Made by a program: the position numbers and the translations under genes. Source: an uncultured Collinsella sp. (GTDB taxonomy: Bacteria; Actinomycetota; Coriobacteriia; Coriobacteriales; Coriobacteriaceae). Taken from it: a stretch of 64,000 nt of DNA. Below, piece after piece: positions 26,897 to 35,864 of the stretch. The notes under the pieces were generated by a model. It worked only from the letters and a program-made list of their open reading frames with translations, was not told the DNA's origin and searched no databases. Positions within the stretch are counted from its first letter, which is position 1. Each line of letters opens with the position of its first letter. The stretch covers positions 1 through 64,000 of the forward strand of contig CABUXM010000002.1 of NCBI GenBank assembly GCA_902495545.1, in the 5' to 3' direction.

Positions 26897-28120
26897 TTAG
26901 AAATCGATGTCGGTGTCGTAGTAGCAGGCCTTGAGGATCTTCTCGAAGTCGGCAGCCTTGGTCTCACGCGGGTTCTCGGGCGTGCAGGCGTCCTGCTCGG
27001 CGTTCGCGGCGATCTCGGGCAGCTTGGCGAGGAACTCCTCCTCGGAGACCATCTGCGGGTTCTCGGCGTCGACCTTCACGCCACCATTCGCGTAATCCTT
27101 GATGGACTGCGGAATGTTGAGCTGGTCGTTGAGGTCGCGAATCTTCTGGACGAGCGCAGCGATGAGCTCCTCGTTGGTCTCGCCGGGAAGGTGCAGGATC
27201 TCCTTGGCCACGTAAGCGTAACGCTCGGCAGCACGCGGGTCCTTGGAGTTCCACTGGATGACCTTGCCCAGGTACATGGCGTTAGCAGCACCGTGGATGA
27301 TGTGGCCGTTCTCAAAGGCAGCACCGGTCTTGTGAGCCATGGAGTGAACGATGCCGAGCAGGCCCGAGGAGAAGGCGATACCGGCGATGCACTGAGCCTC
27401 GTGCATGTGCTGACGGGCCTCATGGTCGCCAGCATAGGACTTGGGCAGCCACTCGACGATCTCGCGGATGCCGTGCAGAGCGTTGGCGTCGGTGAACATA
27501 GAGGCGCAGGTGGAAACGTAGGCCTCCATGCAGTGGGTCAGAGCATCCATGCCGGTGTGAGCGCACAGCTTGGCGGGCATGGTGTAGGTGAGCTCGGGGT
27601 CGACGATGGCGACATCAGGGGTGATGTTGAAGTCGGCCAGCGGGTACTTGATGCCCTTGGCGTAGTCGGTAATGACGGAGAACGCGGTGACCTCGGTAGC
27701 GGTGCCGGAGGTAGAGGAGATGGCGCAGAAATGAGCCTTCTGACGCAGCTCGGGGAAGCTGAACGGCTGGATGATGTTATCGAAGGACTCCTCGGGATAC
27801 TCGTAGAAGACCCACATGGCCTTAGCGGCATCGATGGGCGAGCCGCCACCGATGGCGATAATCCAGTCGGGCTCGAACTCGCGCATGGCCTCGGCGCCCT
27901 TCATGACCGTCTCGATGGACGGGTCGGACTCGACGCCCTCGAACAGCTTGACCTCGAAACCGCCTTCCTTAAGGTCGTTCTCGACGTCCTGCAGGAACCC
28001 GCCGCGGCGCATAGAGCTGCCGCCAGAAACGATGATGGCCTTCTTACCCTTGAGGTTCTTCACCTCGTGGCGAGCGCCCTCACCAAAGTACAGATCGCGA
28101 GGATTGGTAAAACGTCCCAT
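26897..28120 (-). CDS. Iron-containing alcohol dehydrogenase (butanol dehydrogenase-like)
   Basis: A 407-residue NAD(P)H-dependent alcohol dehydrogenase of the iron family. It shows IAIGGGSPIDAAKAMWVFYE (NAD site), SSTSGTATEVTAFSVITD, and metal-site histidines in HTGMDALTHCMEAY and GIVHSMAHKTGAAFENGHII. It would reduce an aldehyde to an alcohol during fermentation. ATG 28118-28120 is preceded by a perfect AGGAGG; the longer frame upstream is unrelated. A 9-bp stem (28161-28169 / 28179-28187) lies in the probable 5' leader. It is single-gene with its own terminator. Confidence 0.93.
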   Translation of the reverse strand: MGRFTNPRDLYFGEGARHEVKNLKGKKAIIVSGGSSMRRGGFLQDVENDLKEGGFEVKLFEGVESDPSIETVMKGAEAMREFEPDWIIAIGGGSPIDAAKAMWVFYEYPEESFDNIIQPFSFPELRQKAHFCAISSTSGTATEVTAFSVITDYAKGIKYPLADFNITPDVAIVDPELTYTMPAKLCAHTGMDALTHCMEAYVSTCASMFTDANALHGIREIVEWLPKSYAGDHEARQHMHEAQCIAGIAFSSGLLGIVHSMAHKTGAAFENGHIIHGAANAMYLGKVIQWNSKDPRAAERYAYVAKEILHLPGETNEELIAALVQKIRDLNDQLNIPQSIKDYANGGVKVDAENPQMVSEEEFLAKLPEIAANAEQDACTPENPRETKAADFEKILKACYYDTDIDF

Positions 28121-28620
28121 ACTGTGCCTCCTAAACAAGCCCCTCTTAGACTTGCGTATATAACGGAGCACCCAATTGGCTCCGTTAGGACCGGTTTGCG
28201 CGTTGCCGGCGATGACAATGCGCGATGTCTAAACGTCTCAACGCTCAGACAAACACTATTTTACCGTTCTGGTTGGTCAGTTATTCACCTAAAGCCAACA
28301 ATGATGAAACGTTTTTTCTATCCCTGAAGACCCTTGTGCGGCATCCATACTCCCAAGCTGGGCAAACGTTTTATCAAGGTTGACCACATATCCCGGGCAG
28401 GACTGTGCCCCTCCAAAATGCGCCCCGTTCGCCGCCAAAAATCGACCGTTTGCGGCACCGTGATACCACTCAGTCGTCCAAGGTGCCGACATTTGTGCGA
28501 CATCCGTCTTCGTGGTGCAAAGGTGCACGTCCAAGTGCGGCACCCCCGGTGTGCCACATGCGGGTAAACTAGAGCCTTAAATAGAGAAATTTGAACCCTA
28601 ACCGCAGCAAAGGAGGCCCC
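28121..28620. other. 500-base divergent intergenic region with repeated TGCGGCA motifs
   Basis: No gene is supported. The part next to the dehydrogenase is AT-richer and contains a leader stem at 28161-28187. The part from about 28330 to 28560 is dense in GTGCGGCA or its complement (near 28336, 28451, 28484 and 28535) and small hairpins such as GTGCAAAGGTGCAC. An open frame on the minus strand (28289-28543) lacks a start signal. It may be a repeat-derived or regulatory stretch. Confidence 0.4.
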
Positions 28621-29697
28621 ATGGCATTCGATCCCATTCAAGAGGATTGCCATCGCCTCGTTCTTGAGGCCTTGCGCCGCGACAATATCCCGCTCACCGA
28701 CGCTGCCGCCGTAGAGCGTCTGATGGAACAATTCACCCGCAACCCCGCACCACTCATCGTGCACGACCGTGACCGCGCCGGGCACCTCATTGCCAAGGTG
28801 GTCGAAGCCGTCGACTACCGCATTCCCTTTATCCCTGACGATGCCCAGGCAGAGCAGGAAGAGGCAGCTGCCGAGAACATGCTCCGCGAGGCAGCCGCGC
28901 TCGACCCCACAAACTGGGATGCCCAGCGCATGCTGACGGCCCTCACCGCAGAATCCAACGAGGAATACGTACAGTACCTGGTGTCCAAGTGCGATGAAGT
29001 CGAGCATGACCTGGCGCTCAAGATCGCCTCGGCTCAGGACCCCTACGAGCGCGAGGCCGCAGGCGACCTTATGCGCCGCCCCTATCTGCGCTGGCTTGCC
29101 GCCTTGGCATCGCGCGCCCTCATTAGCGGCCGCTATCGCATGTCGCTCGAAGCCGCAAATCGCAGCTTGGACTTTGCGCCCAACGACCCCGCTGGTGTCC
29201 GCCGCACCGCGATGCTCGCCATGGCAAAGCTCGAATACCCCGCCGAGGAGCTCAAGCGCTTTCGCTCTGCCCACTCCGTGCCGTACCTCGCGAATACCCC
29301 GCTGCGCCGCCGCCCCAAAGATGCGGAGCGCGACTTGGACCCGTGGACGCTCATCGCACTGATGAGCGCAGCCTGGCGCGAGCTGGACTACGAGGGCGCC
29401 GAGCACTACCTGCGTATCCTTGCACGCTCGTGTCCGCACGCGGCCGAGGCGCTCTACTTCCAAACCGAGTTTCCCGATGGCGTCTATGCCCGCGTCAACG
29501 TGGGTGCGGGCTCCACCGACGAGCTTGTCCTTGCGCTATCCGAGGCGACGCCGGTACTGCAGGAGGGCCTGGGCGCCCCCGACAACGCCAGCTTTGCCGC
29601 CTGGGTCGCCACCAACGATATCGTGCGTTCCCAAATCGATGAGCGCATACTGCGGGCGGCCGAGCAGGGTTTGCCGTTTAAGGGAGGAGACCTCTAA
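28621..29697 (+). CDS. Helical-repeat (TPR-like) protein of unknown function
   Basis: A 358-residue soluble, mostly alpha-helical protein. Repeated helix pairs such as EENMLREAAALDPTNWDAQR (about residue 80), RYRMSLEAANRSLDFAPNDP (about 175) and DYEGAEHYLRILARSCPHA resemble TPR units. I do not recognise a named family. ATG 28621 is used because AAAGGAGG stands just before it. It overlaps the next gene by one base (TAATG), and that gene has a similar architecture, so the two are probably translated together upstream of the MurT-GatD fusion. A scaffold role is only a guess. Confidence 0.8.
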   Translation: MAFDPIQEDCHRLVLEALRRDNIPLTDAAAVERLMEQFTRNPAPLIVHDRDRAGHLIAKVVEAVDYRIPFIPDDAQAEQEEAAAENMLREAAALDPTNWDAQRMLTALTAESNEEYVQYLVSKCDEVEHDLALKIASAQDPYEREAAGDLMRRPYLRWLAALASRALISGRYRMSLEAANRSLDFAPNDPAGVRRTAMLAMAKLEYPAEELKRFRSAHSVPYLANTPLRRRPKDAERDLDPWTLIALMSAAWRELDYEGAEHYLRILARSCPHAAEALYFQTEFPDGVYARVNVGAGSTDELVLALSEATPVLQEGLGAPDNASFAAWVATNDIVRSQIDERILRAAEQGLPFKGGDL

Positions 29698-30740
29698 TGG
29701 ATCCGAGCGTCTACATCCCCGCCTACCTGGAGCGCGCCTACGTTGCGTCGCACCCCGAGCTCACCGATGCAGCACGCGAGCTTGTCCATAACGACATTAG
29801 CGCGAATCCCCAAAAGTACGCGAAGTCCGAGCATGCCCAGGCGCTGCTGTCCTATGCCGGTGTTCATCGCCACCTGCTCGACGAGCTCCATCGCATCGAG
29901 GACATGGGCAGCGACGAGGAATTCGAGCAGACGCGCAATCGTCTGTTCGACGACATGCGCGATGAGCTGCTCAAGATTGTCCGCGTCGATGCGTATGTCC
30001 TCGATGCCCAGCTGCTCGCCATCATCCTGGCTGACACGCCCGTTGACGCCTGCCTGGGCGACCTGATGAAGCTCGAGGCGACCACAACCGATTACCTGCA
30101 GCAAAGCGTGCCCGGGTTCGACATGGAAGCCCCGCACTACTGGGCCAATAAGGTTTTGACGGACGGTGTGACGGCGGCAGAGCTCACCGTGAGCGAGCCG
30201 GCTCTTATCGGGTGGCTTCACACACTCGAGGCCATCTCGCAGCTGTGCATGGCGAGCGCTCGCTACCGTGCTGCCGCCAACTACGCCCGCCGTGTTCTTA
30301 AGGCGGAAGGCTACCCCACCCGAGCCGCAGGCACCGTGTTGCTCGCCCTCGCTCGCCTGGAAGACCAGGACGGCTTTTTTGCCCTGGCCCACCAGCTCGA
30401 GGAAGAGATCGGGGCTGACGCGCTCGAGAACTCTCCTTGGTATCTGCTCGCCCGCACGATTCTGCTGTTCAAAACAAATAAGATGCGCCCGGCGACGCGC
30501 GCGCTGCGTGAGTTCTCTAACCGTTGCGAGGGCGGCGCGTTCTTCTTGCTGAACCCCATGTACCAGACGCCGTATCTTCCCTGCCGACCCGAGCCGCGCG
30601 ACCCCTGGGACCTCTCGCACCAGGCGGTTTGGGAAGCCGACGGCATCATCTCGGACACCCCCGACTTTGCCCCCTGGGCCAACGCCTGCGAAGATGTGTC
30701 GCAGCTTGCCCAGGAATTTGCGCGCCGCTACGGCTTTTAG
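29697..30740 (+). CDS. Second helical-repeat protein of the pair
   Basis: A 347-residue, largely alpha-helical protein with TPR-like stretches (ASARYRAAANYARRVLKAEG, then YPTRAAGTVLLALARLEDQD) but no recognised domain. It starts inside the stop codon of the preceding gene (translational coupling). Its helical layout and length suggest the two are distant paralogues or a heteromeric pair. No signal peptide or membrane segment is present. It lies 45 bases upstream of the peptidoglycan amidation fusion, and cotranscription is plausible. Confidence 0.8.
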   Translation: MDPSVYIPAYLERAYVASHPELTDAARELVHNDISANPQKYAKSEHAQALLSYAGVHRHLLDELHRIEDMGSDEEFEQTRNRLFDDMRDELLKIVRVDAYVLDAQLLAIILADTPVDACLGDLMKLEATTTDYLQQSVPGFDMEAPHYWANKVLTDGVTAAELTVSEPALIGWLHTLEAISQLCMASARYRAAANYARRVLKAEGYPTRAAGTVLLALARLEDQDGFFALAHQLEEEIGADALENSPWYLLARTILLFKTNKMRPATRALREFSNRCEGGAFFLLNPMYQTPYLPCRPEPRDPWDLSHQAVWEADGIISDTPDFAPWANACEDVSQLAQEFARRYGF

Positions 30741-30785
30741 CGACGCGATCGCCCCGACCATGTCATCTATGTTAGGAACGGCTTC

Positions 30786-32963
30786 ATGAACCTCCGCTCA
30801 TCTCTCGCCTGCACCTCGAGCGATATCGCCCGCTGGGGACTGCGCTCTGTCCTCAAACGCCAGGGTGGCGTGCTTCCCGGCCGCATCGCCATGAAGATCG
30901 ACCCCGAGCTGCTAAGCGACCTCGCGAGCCTGGTCGACCACAGTGTGGTGATCACCGGCACCAACGGCAAGACCACCACATCCAACCTCATCGCCGACGC
31001 AGTTGCTGCCAGCGGTGCTACCGTGGTGTGCAACCGTGCCGGCAACAATATGGAGCCTGGTGTGGTGGGTGCCCTGCTCGAGGCCCGCGGCGGCCTTAAG
31101 CACACCAGCAGCGGCAAGCGCGTGGGCGTTTTTGAGTGCGACGAGCTCTACACCGTACGCGTTCTGCCCAAGCTCAAGCCGACGTACTTTGTGCTGCTCA
31201 ACCTGTTCCGCGACCAGCTAGACCGCTACGGCGAGATCGACCATACCCAAGACGTCATCGCCCATGCGCTGGAGCTCTCTCCGGCAACGACGCTCATCTA
31301 CAACGCAGACGACCCGCTGTGTGCCGCGATCGCCGCGCGCGTTCCCAATGCAAGCATCGCCTTTGGCATCGACGGCGCCACCGACACCGAGTCCGACCGC
31401 ATTAGCGACTCGCGTTTTTGCTCACAGTGCAACGCGCCGTTGGAGTACGACTATGTGCAGTACGGACAGCTTGGCGCATACCATTGCCCCTCGTGCGGCT
31501 GGATCCGCCCCGAGCTTGTCCGTCGCGTGACGGGCGTGGAGCTCGGCTGCGACGGCTACGGCTTTGACCTGAACTTTGGACCCGATATCGACGCACCCGC
31601 AACGCACATCGCCACGCGCTACAACGGCCTGTACATGGTCTACAACGTAGCCGCAGCCTTCTTTGCGGCGCACGAGCTGGGCGTGAACAGCGCACGCCTG
31701 CAGCCCACGCTCGACGCCTACGTGCCAGCAGGTGGTCGCATGGGCCGTTGGAACATCGCCGGCCGAACCGTCGAGGCAAACCTGGCCAAGAATCCCGTGG
31801 GTTTCGATCGCCAGATTCAGTCCATTAAAACGGCAGGCGGCAGGCTCTGCGCTTTCTTCCTCAACGACAACGATGCCGACGGCCACGATGTATCGTGGAT
31901 CTACGACGTCGACTTTGAGCGCATCGCCGACACAACGGGACTTGTCGCCTTTGCCGGCGGCACGCGCGCGCACGACATGCAGGTGCGCCTCAAGTACGCC
32001 GGCATCGATGCCGCCATCATCTCGAATATCGAGCAGGCGATCGGCGCCGTTGTGGATGAAGCCGCCGGCGACACTTTCTATGCCGTCGCCAACTACACGG
32101 CCTTTCCGCCGCTGGTCAAGGAGCTCGATGGGCTCAAAGACACCGATGCGGCTACGGTTGCCGCCCACGCCGCAACGTGCGCCGATGGCAGCGCCGTCCC
32201 CGTCGGCGTCGCGCCGGTCGAGCTCTCACGCCCACTGCGCATCGTCTACCTGTATCCCGATGCCCTCAACCTCTATGGCGACGGCGGCAATGTCATCGCC
32301 CTCGAGCGCCGCTGCGCCTGGCGCGGCATCCCCGTTCGCGTGGACGAAGTCCGCATGAGCGAGGTGCTCGATCTGCATGATGCCGATATCGTCATGATGG
32401 GCGGCGGCTCCGATCGCGACCAGCTGGCCGTGGCGCACGAGCTGCTCGCTCAAAAAGACAAGGTCGCGGCCTATGTTGAGGACGGCGGCACACTGCTTGC
32501 CATCTGTGGCAGCTATCAGCTGCTCGGCCGTTCGTACTACATGGGCGACGATCGCATTGAGGGCCTGGGCGTCGTTGCCGCCGAGACCGTGCGCGGCTCC
32601 GACCGTCTGATCGGCAACGTCGCCGTCAAGACCGACCTGGCACCTGAGCCCTTTGTGGGATTCGAGAACCACGGCGGCCGCACCCTGCTCGATACAGAGG
32701 CCACGCCACTCGGAACGTCCGTCGTTGCGGGCACCGGCAACAACGGCGACGATGGCTTTGAGGGCATCATCTACAAGGGCGTCATCGGCACGTACCTGCA
32801 CGGACCAGCGCTACCCAAGAACCCCGAGCTCGCCGACTGGCTCATTACCCACGCCCTCGAGCGCCGCGGCGATGCGCAGGCCACAGCCCTGCTGCCGCTC
32901 AAGCCCCTCGACGACACCTACGAGCACGCCGCCCACGACGCCGCCATGAAGCTCCTCCCCTAA
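30786..32963 (+). CDS. murT-gatD: MurT-GatD fusion: lipid II isoglutaminyl synthase in one chain
   Basis: It amidates D-glutamate of lipid II to D-isoglutamine, using glutamine and ATP. In known systems MurT (~440 aa) and GatD (~240 aa) are separate subunits; here both are in one 725-residue chain. The MurT part has the Mur-ligase P-loop ITGTNGKTTTSNLI, a four-Cys zinc ribbon (Cys212, 215, 234, 237) and the C-terminal domain with NLAKNPVGFDRQI. After a linker (~455-480) the GatD part starts RIVYLYPDALNLYGDGGN, with nucleophile Cys574 in AICGSYQLLG and catalytic His in GTYLHGPALPKNP. No stop or frameshift separates the two. AGGAA precedes the ATG. Confidence 0.93.
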   Translation: MNLRSSLACTSSDIARWGLRSVLKRQGGVLPGRIAMKIDPELLSDLASLVDHSVVITGTNGKTTTSNLIADAVAASGATVVCNRAGNNMEPGVVGALLEARGGLKHTSSGKRVGVFECDELYTVRVLPKLKPTYFVLLNLFRDQLDRYGEIDHTQDVIAHALELSPATTLIYNADDPLCAAIAARVPNASIAFGIDGATDTESDRISDSRFCSQCNAPLEYDYVQYGQLGAYHCPSCGWIRPELVRRVTGVELGCDGYGFDLNFGPDIDAPATHIATRYNGLYMVYNVAAAFFAAHELGVNSARLQPTLDAYVPAGGRMGRWNIAGRTVEANLAKNPVGFDRQIQSIKTAGGRLCAFFLNDNDADGHDVSWIYDVDFERIADTTGLVAFAGGTRAHDMQVRLKYAGIDAAIISNIEQAIGAVVDEAAGDTFYAVANYTAFPPLVKELDGLKDTDAATVAAHAATCADGSAVPVGVAPVELSRPLRIVYLYPDALNLYGDGGNVIALERRCAWRGIPVRVDEVRMSEVLDLHDADIVMMGGGSDRDQLAVAHELLAQKDKVAAYVEDGGTLLAICGSYQLLGRSYYMGDDRIEGLGVVAAETVRGSDRLIGNVAVKTDLAPEPFVGFENHGGRTLLDTEATPLGTSVVAGTGNNGDDGFEGIIYKGVIGTYLHGPALPKNPELADWLITHALERRGDAQATALLPLKPLDDTYEHAAHDAAMKLLP

Positions 32964-32970
32964 CGCCCCG

Positions 32971-33006
32971 CCACCACAAAGGGACAGGCACCTTTGTGGT
33001 GGTTTT
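32971..33006 (+). terminator. Terminator of the MurT-GatD gene
   Basis: CCACCACAAAGG (32971-32982) pairs exactly with CCTTTGTGGTGG (32991-33002), loop GACAGGCA, followed by TTTT. Confidence 0.85.
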
Positions 33007-33062
33007 CCAGTTTGCCAACGATATACGCGCCGGCAAAAAAGTCTGCTATACTCTTTCCCGCT

Positions 33063-33139
33063 GTCCCCATCGTCTAGCGGCCAAGGACGCCACCCTTTCA
33101 AGGTGGATATCGCGGGTTCGAATCCCGCTGGGGGCACCA
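33063..33139 (+). tRNA. tRNA-Glu (anticodon TTC)
   Basis: Acceptor GTCCCCA (33063-33069) pairs with TGGGGGC (33129-33135). The anticodon loop CTTTCAA lies in a CCACC/GGTGG stem, and the T-arm is CGGGTTCGAATCCCG. The discriminator A and an encoded CCA end at 33139. A terminator-like hairpin follows directly, and the 3' end is partly duplicated 189 bases downstream. Confidence 0.97.
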
Positions 33140-33220
33140 TTTAGATCGAGAAGCCCGTTACCAATTCGGTAGTGGGCTTTTTGCTACCCATACGCCGGGA
33201 TTCGAACCCGACAGGGCGCG
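33122..33220 (+). repeat. Repeat copy 1: tRNA-Glu 3' end plus terminator
   Basis: This 99-base block runs from the tRNA-Glu T-arm (ATCCCGCTGGGGGCACCA) through the hairpin AAGCCCGTTACC-AATTC-GGTAGTGGGCTTTTT to GAACCCGACAGGGCGCG. It recurs 189 bases downstream with scattered substitutions. Confidence 0.75.
33151..33183 (+). terminator. Terminator of tRNA-Glu
   Basis: AAGCCCGTTACC pairs with GGTAGTGGGCTT around AATTC (one G-T pair), followed by a T-run. Confidence 0.8.
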
Positions 33221-33310
33221 GAGCTGAGGAAACGCGCAAGCGTTTTCCAGCGCAGCACGCAAGGAGCGGAGCGACGCAGCGAAGGCGGGCGGCGCCAGCC
33301 GCACGCGGAC

Positions 33311-33409
33311 ATCCCACTGGGGGCACCACAGAATCTAAGAAGCTCGTTACCAATTCGGTAGCGGGCTTTTTGCTACCGATATGCCGGGGTTCGAACCCGA
33401 CAGGGTGCG
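33311..33409 (+). repeat. Repeat copy 2: relic of tRNA-Glu 3' end plus terminator
   Basis: It begins ATCCCACTGGGGGCACCA, one base different from the tRNA 3' end, continues with the same hairpin (AGCTCGTTACCAATTCGGTA) and ends GAACCCGACAGGGTGCG. The rest of a tRNA is missing, so it is not functional. Direct duplication of a tRNA 3' end is the usual footprint of integrative elements; tandem slippage is the alternative. Confidence 0.7.
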
Positions 33410-33433
33410 AACCCCGGCATCATCGCAAGGCCT

Positions 33434-33652
33434 GTGGGCAAAAAATAGCAAATATGAGTACTGTTACCAATTTAGTAACAGCGATTTCATGCCATCAGAA
33501 GACAATTTGGACGCCAAGCGTCCTACGGCGGAGGAAATGTAGGCGTTTATCAGCCAAGTACTTGGATATATGTTGCGTAATTCTGCGTCTTTTTCAAAAA
33601 GATAATGCTACAGGACTTGTGACAGTACTCATATTTGACGTTTTTTGCCCAC
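33434..33652. mobile_element. MITE-like element with 31-bp terminal inverted repeats
   Basis: Arms 33434-33464 and 33622-33652 match at 28 of 31 positions as inverted repeats (GTGGGCAAAAAA ... AAATATGAGTACTGT). They enclose 157 bases with no coding capacity, including an inner CTGTTAC/GTAACAG stem at 33461-33481. The size, AT-rich ends and lack of a transposase fit a miniature inverted-repeat element. I see no clear target duplication. Confidence 0.55.
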
Positions 33653-33713
33653 AACCCCTTATTGCGCGGGCGAATCAGTTGCAAAACGGACTCCAAAGCG
33701 TCCCTCGCAAACA

Positions 33714-33749
33714 AAAAGCCGGGGCCCGCGCGATGCGGACCCCGGCTTT
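33714..33749 (-). terminator. Terminator of the glutamine synthetase gene
   Basis: AAAGCCGGGGCCCGC pairs with GCGGACCCCGGCTTT (one mismatch) around a short loop. The minus-strand side ends in a T-run. It lies 28 bases past the glnA stop. Confidence 0.85.
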
Positions 33750-33776
33750 CAACCGTGACGGTATGCTGTCCCAGTC

Positions 33777-35864
33777 CTACACGTAGAACAGGATGTCGTC
33801 GTAGGTCGGGACCGGCCAGTAGTCGGCTGCCACGATCTCCTCCATGGCATCCACGGCGGCGCGCAGCGTATCCATAGCGGGAACGACCTCGTGTGCATAC
33901 ACATTGGCCTGCTCCTGGCCATCGAGGGCCTCGGCCTTCTGATGCACGGCGTCGAGCGCCTTGATGGAGTCGTTGATGGCGGTGATGCCGTTGCAGAGCT
34001 TGTTGAGCGTGTTCTGCTCGCACTGCATGGCAGCATCGGCGCCGGCAGCGCGGATTGCCTCCAGGCCCTTAGCGACCTTGGTGGCATAGGCGGTGATGAC
34101 CGGGCGATAGGTACGACGCGCCTCGCGAACCATCGTGGTGGCCTCGATGTTCATGAGCTTGTTGTACTTCTCGAGCTTGCAGTCGTAGCGGCACTGAGCC
34201 TCGGCCTTGGTCAGGACGCCCGTCTCCTCAAAGAGCGCAATGGCCTTATCGGAAACAAAGGCGGGCAGGGCGTCGGCCGTGGTCTTGTTGTTGGCAAGGC
34301 CGCGCTTCTTGGCCTCGACGGGCCACTCATCGGAGTAGCCGTCACCGGAGAAGAGGATGCGCTGGTGGTCGGTCAGGACCTTCTTGCAGTACTCGAGCGC
34401 GGCGTCCTGGAAATCATCCTCGGGCGTACCCTCAAGGGCATCGGCGAAGGACTTGAGCGACTTGGCCACGGCGGCATCGAGCACCAGGTTGGAGTCGGAG
34501 ACGTTCTGCTCGGAGCCGCAGGCACGGAACTCGAACTTGTTGCCGGTGAAGGCAAACGGGGAGGTGCGGTTGCGGTCGGTGTTGTCCTGCATCAGCTTGG
34601 GCAGGGTATCGGCGCCCAGGTCGAGCACGCCGCGCGTGGCATGGACGGAAGCCTTGCCATCGATGATCTTCTCGACGACCTCGGTAAGCTGGTCGCCCAG
34701 GAAGATGGACATAATCGCCGGAGGAGCCTCATTGGCGCCCAGACGATGATCATTGCCGGCCGAGGCAACGGAGGCACGCAGGAGCTCCTGATAGTTATCG
34801 ACGGCCTCGATCACCGCGGTGAGGAAGACGATGAACTGCAGGTTGTCGAGCGGGGTGTCGCCCGGATCGAGCAGATTCTCGGACTCGGTGCCAAGCGACC
34901 AGTTATTGTGCTTGCCCGAACCGTTGATGCCCTCGAAGGGCTTCTCGTGCAGCAGGCAGACCAAGTCGTGGCGGGAGGCGATGAGCTTCATCTTCTCCAT
35001 CATGACCAGATTCTGGTCGATGGCCTCGTTGACCTCGCCATAGACCGGTGCGAGCTCATGCTGGCAGGGAGCAACCTCGTTGTGCTTGGTCTTGGCAGGA
35101 ATGCCAAGCGCCCACAGTTCATCGTCCAGATCCTTCATATAGGCCGAGACGGTGGGGCGGATAGCGCCAAAGTAGTGCTCCTCGAGCTCCTGGCCCTTGC
35201 AGGGAGCAGCACCAAAGAGGGTGCGGCCGGTGATGACCAGGTCCTTGCGCTTGCGGTAAGCGTCCTTCTTGATCAGGAAGTACTCCTGTTCATCGCCCAC
35301 GGAAGGAACGACCTTCTTGGGGGTCTTGCCAAACAGCGCCAGAACGCGCTTGGACTCACGCGAGAGCGCGGTCATGGAGCGCAGCAGCGGGGTCTTCTTG
35401 TCCAGGGCCTCGCCCGTGTAGGAGCAGAAAGCCGTGGGGATGCACAGGACATCGTCCTTGATAAAAGCGGGGCTGGTGGGATCCCAAGCGGTGTAGCCAC
35501 GGGCCTCGAAGGTGGCACGCAGACCGCCGTTGGGGAAGCTGGAGGCATCGGGCTCGCCCTGGATGAGGTTCTTGCCCGTAAACTTGGTAATGGCGGTGCC
35601 GTCGTGGTTGGGCTCGAGGAAGCTGTCGTGCTTCTCGGAAGTAATGCCCGAAAGCGGCTGGAACCAGTGCGCGTAGTGCGTCGCGCCCTTGGAGATGGCC
35701 CAGACCTTCATGGCGTGGGCAACGGCGTTGGCCACATCCAGGTCGAGCGGCTCACCGTCCTCGAGGGTTGCAGCAAGGCGCTTCCAAATGTCCTTGGGGA
35801 GGTAGTCCTTCATGACTTCCTCAGAGAACACCATGGTCCCGAAGCGGTCAGTAAGATCGGCCAT
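33777..35864 (-). CDS. glnA: Glutamine synthetase type III
   Basis: It makes glutamine from glutamate, ammonia and ATP. The 695-residue length and motifs ([79 protein letters not shown]) are those of the GSIII (GlnN) class rather than the ~470-residue type I. ATG 35862-35864 follows AAGGGAG. It is monocistronic with a strong terminator. The upstream region has a 7-bp inverted repeat (35950-35970) that could bind a nitrogen regulator. A GSIII is typical of anaerobic gut bacteria. Confidence 0.95.
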   Translation of the reverse strand: MADLTDRFGTMVFSEEVMKDYLPKDIWKRLAATLEDGEPLDLDVANAVAHAMKVWAISKGATHYAHWFQPLSGITSEKHDSFLEPNHDGTAITKFTGKNLIQGEPDASSFPNGGLRATFEARGYTAWDPTSPAFIKDDVLCIPTAFCSYTGEALDKKTPLLRSMTALSRESKRVLALFGKTPKKVVPSVGDEQEYFLIKKDAYRKRKDLVITGRTLFGAAPCKGQELEEHYFGAIRPTVSAYMKDLDDELWALGIPAKTKHNEVAPCQHELAPVYGEVNEAIDQNLVMMEKMKLIASRHDLVCLLHEKPFEGINGSGKHNNWSLGTESENLLDPGDTPLDNLQFIVFLTAVIEAVDNYQELLRASVASAGNDHRLGANEAPPAIMSIFLGDQLTEVVEKIIDGKASVHATRGVLDLGADTLPKLMQDNTDRNRTSPFAFTGNKFEFRACGSEQNVSDSNLVLDAAVAKSLKSFADALEGTPEDDFQDAALEYCKKVLTDHQRILFSGDGYSDEWPVEAKKRGLANNKTTADALPAFVSDKAIALFEETGVLTKAEAQCRYDCKLEKYNKLMNIEATTMVREARRTYRPVITAYATKVAKGLEAIRAAGADAAMQCEQNTLNKLCNGITAINDSIKALDAVHQKAEALDGQEQANVYAHEVVPAMDTLRAAVDAMEEIVAADYWPVPTYDDILFYV

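Noticed and set aside
28289..28543. 84-codon minus-strand frame in the intergenic repeat region
   Set aside because: Starts at GTG without a ribosome binding site and is made of the repeated TGCGGCA words.
33195..33225. tRNA-like T-arm text (GGATTCGAACC) suggesting a minus-strand tRNA
   Set aside because: No acceptor, D-arm or anticodon arm can be formed around it; the same text recurs at 33387-33409 as part of the repeat.
33172..33786. Open frame of about 200 codons after tRNA-Glu
   Set aside because: It runs through the repeat blocks and the MITE-like element and has no ribosome binding site.
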